From: Chaenocephalus aceratus | Lineage: Eukaryota; Chordata; Actinopteri; Perciformes; Channichthyidae | Assembly: GCA_023974075.1 (NCBI GenBank) | Contig: CM043800.1 | Location: 26,814,952 to 26,878,951 of the forward strand | Direction of reading: 5' to 3' | Length of the DNA stretch: 64,000 bases | In this document: positions 1 to 12,000 of the stretch, one piece after another | Layout: the number at the start of each line of letters is the position of its first letter | How positions within the stretch are numbered: the stretch's first letter is position 1 | The notes under the pieces: model-generated | Database searches by the model: none | Told to the model about the DNA's origin: nothing | What the model saw: only the letters and a program-made list of their open reading frames with translations | Translations under genes and position numbers: made by a program

Positions 1-54
1 ATAATTGGGTGAACTGTGAGTATATGCAGTGACAATAAAGCTAATGCCCTACAG

Positions 55-3000
55 TGATGACATCATGAGCTACGTGCTGCAGCGAGTGCCCCCCCCTCAG
101 CCCGGCCTGCCTCGGCCTCGCTTCTCCCTCTACCTCTCCTCCCTGCTCCAGTACGGCGTCATCCTCGTCTACCACCGTCAGTGTGCTCTCCTGCTGCGTA
201 AGTTATCAACAGACAGTCACTGTCCTCACCAACAGAGCCCGGGACCCCCACTGACACACACCCCTAACCGCTCCCAACAATATACATTACATTTAACGCA
301 CAACAATAGAAAATGCTGCGATCCATGGACGTTCCTCTGTATATTCTGCACATTTCTGCTGTCTCAAAACAGCACAGATTTAAATTCTGATACACTGCAC
401 ATATTTTTAGTAACTTTTCATGTTATTGTTGAACCTACATTTTTGTATATTTTTTATATTTATGTGTCATGTACATTTCAGCAACATTTATTTTTAAAAT
501 AGTTTTCATGAAGTTTTTTGTGCCCCTATTTCTTGCTGCCTTATTCCTCTTACTCTGTTTATGTGTGCACCAACGCACACGCCCTGTATGAGTAAATCTA
601 CTTTGCGCCATACAATTTCCAGCAATAATCAATGATATAAAGGAGGTTACAAACCTTGTATCAAAAGAAGATCACACACACTAGCTGATTTTGTAAAGAC
701 ATTTTGTAAAGAAAGTTGTTATGGGGAATTTAACTGTTTATCCCTTTTTTCCATGCCAAAGAGCATTATAACGCTATCTTGGCTCAATTGTTTAAGTTTC
801 TCAAGTGTCTATGTGATCAAAAGACATCAACAGTTTCAGTTTTTGACTATGAAATTATGTTCTTCCAGAGGAGCTTCAGTCTGTTTTGGTGAAGCTGTAT
901 GAAACAGAGGTCGTCCCAGATAATTGACATGGATGAGTCCAGCAGGTGAGTGAGAACAGGTACTCAAAGTTTTGAATCTGCAGTTACAAACTAAAACTAA
1001 AAAACTGTTTCTTGCTTCTGGACTTCCTGTTTTCTCCCAGACAAGCGTTGGACTTCCCAGATGCCCTGAATCTCATGGAGGACACAGAAGGAGCTCTGGA
1101 CCCGTTGTTCGGAGTGATGTTCATGAGGGAAGCCATGCCCAGTCCCAACACACTGATACAGGTACCCAAATATGGAAGGAGATGTAACACTTGTACGGGA
1201 AGGTAAAGTTGAAATCATCTAAATATTTGTATGAATGAAATAAGTGTACTGTGTGTATTATGTTGTATTTCTCAGATGGGTCGAGAGTATCAGAGGGAAT
1301 GGTCTCCTGAGCTTCCAGCTGCTGCTGAACAAAATAGCGGGTAAGATGGCTCAATGTGCTGACGGACATTAAAATAAACATGTCTACAGGGCATTTTGTC
1401 TTTGCATCAGCGGAAAAATAGAATATGTTCTGTAGAAAATAACTTTTAGAGTGATGTATATACCATACAAACTAGTAAATGTGATATTATTCCTAAAATA
1501 ATAGAGAAATATTACTTAATGAGGGCTCGTTCGGTCTAATTTGAGCTGATAGATAAATACTATAATAGAAGAATAAGAGAAAGTTTGATTACTTAAATTA
1601 TTTAAAGCAAAATATACATCACACTTATCTTTCAATTGCACCCGGACAATTGCCGTAAACTCCTAAAACACTTTTTTCCTGTTTTACTTTTATTAGAAAC
1701 CTCGGGGAACATATTGAAGAAGAAACCAAATGTTGAATGATGCAGAGATGTGTACAATAAATGCAGACACAACTAAAACAGATAGCCATAAAGCAAGAAT
1801 ACATGCTGTATCATTTAGACAAGAACAGATAAGAAACTAGAAACACATCATTAAGGCAAACATGTTTGAAATGCTATATCAGGAGAATACACAAGGCCTG
1901 TCCTGGTTATCATCAGCGTTAATTAAATGTCAGCTTTACAGAAAGACATACAAAGCATGCCAAGAACTGTACAGTATGTCAGAGTGTAAATACCAACAGG
2001 TCACAGGAATAGACAGAGCTCAGATAATGATAAAAAAAAGCAGATATCCAGAGCAGAAGGCACAGAGAGACGCTGTGGGTCTCATCAGAGCCGACTGCCT
2101 TCAACAACAACATCCTCCTCATCAGCCGAGGCCATGATGCGGGGGCCACACAATGTTGTGTAGCCACATTTCACCTTCGCATAAGAGAGCACTTTAATTT
2201 CAGCTTGAGAAGTTGTGTCCTCTCCTGCTTGTTTGTGTGGCTGTGAAATAATGTTGTTTTTTAACACATGTCAATCATATTTCCCCCAGCCATAACTGCA
2301 TTCCCAGAAACCATCACCCTGAGAGAGAGGGAGCCTATCGCCATCCCTCCCGCAGAGGGTACCGAGTCAAATGCAGTACATACACTTTTCACCTTTTTTG
2401 CGGGTTTTCACCTACATCTAATTCTTCTTTTCATTCTACTGAATGCTAGTTCGAGGGCATGGAGCTGGTTGATCAGCACCCAGATACGATTGACATCCTC
2501 ATGGCCCAGACAGGTCACTTTCCAGAAGGTGCGTTGCGAATCTAGGAGCTCCTTTTCCAGCAAGAAAAGGGTGACAATAAGATAGTTATGGTTTTTCTTT
2601 CTTTTACTTTTTCTAGGTGAGGATTTTGATATACTGGAGCAAGGAATGCAGCCAGGAGATCAAGAGATGGATATTGAAAGGGATGTGAGAGAAGAAGACC
2701 TGGAGGGAAAGACAACAAGAGATTTCACAGCTTCCTCTATTGAGTAAAGTATCTCCATGGAAACGTCAGCAGAAACCCACAGAGCCACACAATAACACTG
2801 TGCTTCTCTCTGTGTCAGCTCACAGCACCCCACCCTCTCCACTGAGGACGTCATTCTGCCTCAGGAAGATCCAGGTCTGTCCGGGGAGAAGCCCACATCC
2901 CCTTCACACCTGCACACCCCCCCCTCTGTGCCCATCCTCCCCTCCCCACCACATGCAGCCGAGAAACGTCAAAGACCATCTCTACAGTTGAAGGTGCCAG

Positions 3001-6000
3001 ATTTGGGGTTTTCATGTAATCACATCCGTGCAGGAAGTGTTTTTAGAACAAACTTCCTCCTTTTTTTGTTCAAATACAGTGTTGTTTTTATAACGGTATC
3101 CATTGATTTCTGGGAATTGGTATCATCATGGTTCCTGTAGATCCTTATGTTAAAAGGCACTGAAGTCAGTCATCTCTAAATAAGGCCTCAATTTGTATTA
3201 GAATGCCTAAATCAATGTTTAAAAAGTCAAAGCAGGTTTATTTGGGAAATCTCTATTGAATTGTTAAAGTTTATTTTTCGTGAACAAGACTAGCCCGCTC
3301 TTGAATTTGGTAATAAATAGTTTTTAAATCGATTGTGGTCTAATGGTAAAATGCAGTGACGTGCGGTGAGGTTCATGGCTGGTGAGGCACTGACTCTTTC
3401 AGAGTCAGATTTACCAATATTATATTTTGACCTTAATCGAAATGTTCGGTTATTTTCAAAAGCTTTTTTAGTCTGATGCTTCGATTCATTTTAAACAGAC
3501 TGTTCAACAAAAGGATACCCAAAATCTAAATATTGGATTGTTCTTTCTTAGTAAGATCCCATGTTCATTACAATTGTGGTCTTACCTTGACTTGAAGATG
3601 AAGTCCATGCTATCCTTCTGGACAACAATCTCCATTACATTTTTGTAAAAGTCCTCCTTATCTTCCTCTAGTTTCAAAAGTCTAGCTCAGGGGTGCCCAA
3701 CCGTCAACAGGAGTGACAGTCCGCACACACACAAGACCGCAATTATGGCAGAAGCAAAAAAGCCCAAAATATATCATTGTCACTCCGAGTGGGAGGATGA
3801 TTATTTTTGTATCTACTTCCAATTCAAAGTCCATCTGTCTCATCTGCAATGCGAGCGTGGCTTTATCGAAGAAGGGTAATTTAGGAGCGGCATTTCAAAA
3901 CAGTGCACAAACGCTACGACACGGAATTCCCTCCTAATTCTGCCCTACGCTCCCAAAAGGGGAGGGGCCTGAAAGGACAGCTAAATGCACAGCAGTCCAT
4001 TTTCACCAGGCCCAACAACAAGAGCAAGGCTGCTACCATAGCATCTTAACGTGTCAGTCACGTTCTTGCGAAACACATGAAGTCTTTCAAAGACGGCGAA
4101 GTTGTGAAAGAAGCATTCCTGGAGGCTGCCGACGCGCTTTTGGGGACAGTAAAAATAACAGTAGCATTTCAACAGGTTTTTGATATAATAAAAACTCAAG
4201 TTAGATACCGTTATTAATCAGCTGTAAGTTTTAGTTTGTTTGAACTCATTCATTATAATTATTGTACAAAATGGTATAAGAATGCAAACTTAAATTGATT
4301 ATAGTCTATTATCAATTCAGGTTAAGAAACTAGTGTTGCTTGCATCCTATTTTAAAGGCATTTCTTTTTATACTCTACTAAAATGCTACAAAAAAGGGTT
4401 TGATTCTATTAATTTTGTCTCTTTTATTGCACTTGGCAGCAGATTCATAGCTTCAGATCTGAGTTGTCTAATTAGTAAGCCTAATTTATACTTTTGTAGC
4501 AACACTATTTTTATATAATGGCAAAGAAAGGGTTCAGAGTCTTTTCTTTTTTCCCTGTGTCATATGTGGCAGCACTGTTCAATGTTTCTTGAAAACATTA
4601 CCCACTGTAGTATGTAACGTGTGAATAAACTCCAACTCTATATCAACAACACTGTTGTGTAACTTCAGTTAAATACTTGGATATGTGTAGATTAGAAAGA
4701 GGTGAGATAAAGGATCTGCAGTATTTTATGAAGTATTAATCGTACAAAGGTCAGTTTTATACAAGTAGAAGTGTGTATTTACCTGGCAGTAGGCTGTCAG
4801 TAATGGCTACGCCTCTCTATGTGGACTGGTAGATCTCGGCAGACTGGCAACTTCAAAAGTAGCTCTCGATTAAAAAAAGGTTGGGCACCCCTGATCTAGC
4901 TTGTTGTCTGCGTAGAATAACAGTAGCAACAAGAACCTGTGGGCTCACGTGCGCCCCCTTCAGTGCGGCAGAGGTTATGGCTGCCTCTCCTGGTGCTTTT
5001 TTCATTGCTGTTGTATGATGAGACCAGCGTGCCTAAATATCATATATAGCCTACGTGAAATAAGTTATTTAGAGACTATGGATGGCGAGGATAAATGAGG
5101 CAGAGCTCGTCCCGGCCTCACTCCTCATCGCTCCCATGTAGTTGTAGCGGAGCTCGGCCAATTTGCTGATTTTGACTATAAAAAGCGATTGGAATCATAC
5201 AGAAATCACACTTACAACACAGATCAGTGGAGACATTTTATTATTATTACTATTTAGTTTTACTTTAGTTGTTTTTTCCGTTACATTGGAGTATGTCAGG
5301 TGAGGCCCTGCCTCCCCTGACTGCACGTCGCTGGTAAAATGTCTATTGGCGGGGTCTCCTGATAAACTCACAACATTAACACAAATTACATTTTAAGCTG
5401 CTAGGATAAATAAATGTCATCAAAAGGGATTTTTCCCAACCTGGCAACCCAATGGCTGTTCTCATTTTAGAGAGACATTCAATTAAATGCCTTTAACAGC
5501 TGGAGGAAAGTTAGGGTTGATTTCCATCCCTCCCATTGCCAGGATGTGCCCACTCCAGAGGTGCAGATGAAGAGGAGGAAGAGGCAGCTGATCTTCTTCG
5601 ACCCGGAGACGCAGATCCCAGAGCAGGTCCAGCAGGAGCAGATCGAGGACACTCATATTGAGACCGGACCTCGTCTTACTTTGCAGCCGCCTTCTCAGAG
5701 GCTGCCCTCTGCTGCTGAGCTCTTCAATAATCCCTGCACACGTCAGTAACAATCCTTGAATACAAATCTGATTTCACACCAGTGTTTAAAACCATGTTCA
5801 TCATAAACACTGAACAGCCTTCTTCCTGTGTTACACTGTAAAAAATGTTGTTGTTTTTTTTGCCATAAAACAGTTCAGAAGACTTCCTGTATACTGTATT
5901 ACAACAGTGGCACCAATTTTAAAATATGATTAACTTCTTTTAACAGCTTCTTTTATGTCATATTATTTTTCATTGATGATGATATCTATTACATTTTTAT

Positions 6001-9000
6001 ACACATTTTTGATATGAAGTGAGGGTTTTTTGTCACTTCAATTTTGCTCGTGCACATCTACAACTACTGCTGTTTAAAGTTGTGATACATGTTACCTTTT
6101 TTCAAAAATCTACATTGATTTTATTTTCCACCTCGCAGCCTTGCCTGAAGAGTTGCTGTTACTATGGAAACAGGCTGCGACCATCACGCCTCTCTCAGGC
6201 TCGGACCTGCAGGTCGGGGAGAGAGGGCCCGAGTCCACCGACTCCGAAAAGGAGAGAGAGCATGCGATGGTGGAGGCGGCAGAGGAGGTGGAAGCACGGG
6301 AAGGAAAGGATGCAGGTGCTGCCCTCAGCCCCTATAGTGAGGTGTGGAAGAATGTTTATTTGTTTGTTTGTGTGTGTGACAATGGGATCAATAACTGTGA
6401 AGCCTCTTTGTGTAGGGAGAAGATTAAGTAATGTGTGTGTGTGTGTTTTTGTGTGTGAATACAGTTCCGCCGAGATGTGGTAGACCTGGAGATGAACGGA
6501 TTTTCAGGTAAACATTGTGTAAAACAAAACAAACATGAAAGTGTGCTGGGGGTGAAGTGTGTGTCCACATCAGTTGCTTTTACACGGAAACTGAACCGAA
6601 TTCGATATCAAAAAAGTATTCCGTTCACACGCAATCGGCTCAATAAACGTGTCCGTCCACACAAGACCGCACAACTATAGGTTACTTACGTAACCCCAGT
6701 TGTCAGAGTAACATGAAGTGAGATGTCTCACTATGGGATGCACCTCAACGCGTATGCAAACATCAATCATCAATCTCATTACGCCAATCCTGATTGGCTG
6801 GTGATCTTGACGTCTACGTCAGGGAATCCACCCACCCTTTAAGTAGCTTGCGCTACGTCGCAGCGTCATTCAAAATAAGCACCTCTTCTCGCTTCGCCTT
6901 AGCAAGAAGGGCCGTCGGGTGAGACATCTCACTTCATGTTACTCTGGGTACTGGGGTTACGTAAGTAACCTATAGTTCTCATTCATAACACTCCGTTCGA
7001 TGTCTCACTATGGGATATTGAAACTCCCGTATTGTTAGACATGCTTATCTCGAAAATCACCAAAACAACCAAAACTTAACACGTAGAGCCCTGTCTCAAC
7101 ACGGGGCCCAGCACTGCGCGGGCCACACTTGGAGCAGAGACATCTAGCCTGTAAAAGCAGACAAAAGTGAGCGGTGAGGACCAGCTCGCTGCTGCACAAA
7201 TATCTTGGATGGAAACACCCTTGAACAAAGCCCAGGATGTAGCCAGTCCACGAGTAGAATGAGCATGCAGGCCGTTGGTGCCTGCAAACCCTGACTCGTA
7301 TAAGCCAGAGCAATCGCTTCCACAATCCAGTGGGAGAGCCGTTGCCTGGTAACGGGCTTGCCCTTATGAGGGTTAGCCCAGGATACAAAGAGTTGGTCAT
7401 TTCATCGAAACTCTTTTGACCTGTCCATATAGATGCGTAAAGCATGGACTGGGCACAGGAAATTCGGCCGCTGTTCCTCAGAGGAGCACAGTGGCGGAGG
7501 AAATGCCTCAATGTCAATGGGGGTACATGAGCCAACCACCTTAGGTACAAAGGCAGGGTTGGGCTTCAGCAACACTCTCGTTTGCCCCGGGGCAAACTGA
7601 GTGCATGAAGGATGTACAGAGAGCGCATGAATGTCACTGACTCGCTTGGCAGATGCCAGAGCCAGTAACAGCACTGTCTTCAGTGACAGGTGTTTCATGT
7701 CAGCTTCTTCCAGGGGTTCAAATGGAGGTCGAGTGAGCCCATCTAAAACCACTGCCATGTCCCATAAGGGCACCAGTGACCTGGAAACAGGGAGGAGCCT
7801 GCGAGCCCCTTTCATAAAACGGCAGACCAAGGGATGTTGGCTCAAAGCCCACATGGAATGCAGCAATAGCAGCCAGGTACACTTTGATCGTCGAGAAAGC
7901 TCTGTGTTTATCAATCAGGTCCTGTAGAAATGATAGAACTACCTACAGAGAACCAACAAATAAATTGTTCATCAAACTAAAAACACTAAAACTACAAGAC
8001 CTGGTTGACTATAAATCTATTCAAATTATGTTCAAAGCCGCAAATCAACAATTACCTCATAATATCCAGGGACTTTTCACACAGAGAGAAAGCATACACA
8101 TGTTGAGAGGAAACTGCATTTTCAAAAAACCACCCGTACGAACAAATGCCAAACTTCATTGCATCTCATCAAAAGGTGTTAGTCTGTGGAATAACTGTAA
8201 CGATGCACTGAAATATTTTACAAGTCTATCTGAAATGAAAGTATTATTTAGGAGTCAAATCATTAATGGTTATGAACAGGACCTGTAAAATCCCATTTGT
8301 TGTTATTTCTTGTAATTGTAAAAAGTAATTTCTTTCTGACTGTTTTGTAAAAAAAAAAAAAAAAAAAGATTAACAAGACAAACATGTCGCTGATGACGAT
8401 GACCTAATGTTTTATAAGAAAAATATATGTTAGAGGGGGTAGGACCAGAAAAGTTGTTTTAAGCTTCTTCTTGCCCCTGTTGAACATGAACAGAGACTAT
8501 CTGAAAATTATTATTATTATTTTTTGGTTTGTTATTATTATTTTTTTTGGTACTTTGTTATAATTATTAATCTGAGTGAAAAAAAAGAGAATATATATAT
8601 ATATATATATATTATTGTTATATTTTTTTGTTTCTGACATGTTCAATAAATTGACTAAATTGAAATAAATTGACTAGAATCACCCCGACAGGACATTGAA
8701 AAGAGATGTGTCCTTTTTTAAGGCACCACTCCTCAAACACCCTCCACTTACAGTCATAGAGGGACCTGGTGGAGGAAAATCTTGCACTCTGAATAGTGTT
8801 TATCACCTTCTGAGGGAGTCCCACTGTTACGTTCCCTCTTGGCTAGGGGAACAAAAGGGAAACGACACGACCAGATTGGAAATGGTATATGTTACCGGTG
8901 GTTTATTTGTAACCAAAAATGATGAACACAAGAAGGTACACAAACAGTTTGACACAAACAACGGGCCAAACTGTTACTAGTTAACAAAAGGAGAGCTCCA

Positions 9001-12000
9001 AAAGGGAGCTGCACAGTAATATACAAAAGGAAAGAAACATACCTCACTTCTAAAGTGGAACAAAATAATAAACGGAACAAGGCTGTGTGAAAACGCAGCT
9101 GTTGCTGGTCAACAGGTGCTAATCACCTGGGTCTAAGCAAGACACACCCAAATGCTAAACACAGCACACTAACAACACACTGCTAATCAGTGTCACTATC
9201 ACAGGAACCCTACTTAACACACTGCTAGGCAGTCTAACAAAGCACAGAGTATGGCGGTAATATAACGAGAGGCTTGAGGCGTCTGTCCCATAACACAGAG
9301 CCTCCCGAGTGATGGCTGTCTCCAGCTTTGTTGTTATCTCCAGCAGGTGTGCGCCGGCTGTGCGTTGCGATTGGGGTGCGTCGGGCCGGCGTGCTCCAAT
9401 CACAATCTTCAGGAGGCGGACCAGGAGATGGCAGCCAATCACGTCAGGGCACCCGCACAGCTCATTTACATACAACCCAGAGTAACACAGTTAAGATGAC
9501 CAGGAAGACAGCAGTGGTGACACCCACTGTATTCAGGTTATACCACTCACGAGCCAAACGTGAGCGAGTGCGTCCATGCTTAACGGTGCGTTTAAATCGC
9601 GCATTGAAAAGAACAGCTGACATTGAGCGTTTTCTTTTGATGCGAACAGATCCACCACGGCCCGGCCGTAACGCACCCACAGCTGACTCACAATTATTGG
9701 ATGTAGAGTCCAGTCTGCATATAGTGGTGCACCTCTGGACAGCAGATCTGCCCCGAGGTTCATCACTCCTGGTACGTGCGTCGCTCTCAGAGAGAGGAGA
9801 CGTCCGCAGCTCCATAAGATCAGTTTGCGTGCCAGCATGTGTAACTGGAGAGAACGCAAACCCCTTGGCGGTTTATATACGATATTGTGGTCGTGTTGTC
9901 TGTCCTCACGAGGACATGATGTCCTCTGAGAAAAGGCAGAAAGCGTTTCAGGGTGAGGAACACCGCTAAAAGCTCCAGATAATTTATGTGTGACAGTTGG
10001 AGGTCTCTGCTCCAGAGACCCCTCACAGGTCGACCTTCGTATATACCCCCCCAGCCCGTCAGACATGTGTCTGTAGTGACCACCTTCCGCGATAGGACAG
10101 CACCCATAGGCACGCCCGTACTAGAAAAGTCGGGTGCAGCCAGTGGCGCAGTGCCATTATGCATTTCATAGTGACCATCACTCTCCGCCCGCCATGACGC
10201 ACGGGGTCCAGTCTGAGGGCAGCTACCCAGCGCTGAAACTCCCTAATGTGTAAGCGTCCCAGTCGTACCACCAGGACGGCTGACGCCATGAGCCCCAGTA
10301 ACCGCAGACATGATCTGAAGAGAACATATTTGCGGAGCAAGAGGCTATTACCCAGACGAATTTCCTCGTAAAACACCTGCTCGACCTGGGTTTTGTAATA
10401 AACACGGAAAAGAGCATGTTGTCCCCAGCCCAGACTGTACAGGCGGGCTGTAAAGGGCACCGAATTCAGGCGTAGGCCCAGGAAGAGTACAGTCAGGTGT
10501 TTTACGAGGACATTCGTCGGCGTAATAGCCTCTTGCTCCGACTGTGCGAGAAGGAGCCAATCGTCCAGATAAGTTGCCAGGCGAATACCCTGTTGTCTTA
10601 ACGGGGCTATCGCGGCTTCCGTACACCGTACAAACACTCGTGGGCTGAGAGACAGACCGAAGGGAAGTACTCTGTACTCGTAACAGACACCCTGAAAGGC
10701 GAACCTCAGATATTTCCTGTGTGGATAATATACTGGGATGTGGAAATACGCGTCTTTCAGGTCGACTGATGTAAACCAATTACATTGCATTTAGCTGACG
10801 CTTTTATCCAAAGTGACTTACAATAAGTACATTCGACCAGGAAGACACAACCTTGAAGAAAACAGAATCATATAAGTACATCAGGTTTCATAGAGCCAAA
10901 CATTTCAAGTGCTACTCAATTGGCTATAGATAAGCCAGTCCTTTATTAGTATATAAGTGCTCTGTTAGTAATTCTATCGCTCGAGTTGGAGTCGAAAGAG
11001 ATGAGTTTTCAGTCTGCGCCGGAAGATGTGCAGGCTTTCTGCTGTCCTGATGTCAATGGGGAGCTCATTCCACCATTTTGGAGCCAGGATAGCAAACCCA
11101 CGTGTTTTTTGCTGATGGGAACTTGGGTCCCCCTCGCAGCGAGGGTGCAGCGAGTCGTTTGGCTGATGCAGAGCGTAGTGCAAGCGTTGGGGTATACAGT
11201 TTAACCATGTCCTGGATATAGGAAGGGCCAGATCCATTCGCAGCATGGTATGCAAGTACCAGTGTCTTGAAGTGGATTCTAGCAATTACCGGAAGCCAGT
11301 GAAGGGAGCGGAGGAGCGGAGTGGTGTGGGAAAATTTAGGAAGGTTGAAGACCAGACGAGCCGCTGCATTCTGGATGAGCTGCAGAGGTTGGATAGCACA
11401 CACAGGTAGACCAGCCAGGAGGGAGTTTGCAGTAGTCTAGGCGTGAGGTGACGAGAGCCTGGACCAGAACCTGCGTGGCTTTCTGGGTCAGCTGGGGACG
11501 TATCTTCCTGATGTTGTAAAGCGTGTATCTGCAGCAACGGGTTGTAGCAGCGATGTTTGTAGTGAAGGACAGGTTGTTATCTAGGATCACACCCAGATTC
11601 CGAGTCGGGGAAACAACAGAGGTGCCGATGTTGATTGTCAGGTCAAGAGTGGGACAATCTTTTCCCGGAAGAAAAAGCAGTTCAGTCTTGTCAAGGTTGA
11701 GCTTGAGGTGATGAGCAGACATCCACTGAGAGATGTCAGCTAGACAAGCAGAGATGCGTGCGACAACCTGGGTCTCTGAGCGGGGAAAGGACAGAATTAA
11801 TTGGGTGTCGTCAGCGTAGCAGTGGAATGAAAAACCATGCGGGCTAATGACTGATCAGAGCGAGTTTGTGTACAGGGAGAAGAGGAGGGGACCAAGAACA
11901 GAGCCCTGAGGGACCCCTGTAGTTAATTGACATGGGTCGGACTCGGACCCTCTCCAAGTTACCCTGTAGGTACGGTATTTGAGGTATGAGGTGAGGAGGG

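Noticed and set aside
3713..3937. Possible host zinc-finger gene (CLICNASVALSKKGNL)
   Set aside because: It lies inside a hAT element with its own ends and duplication, so it is transposase debris.
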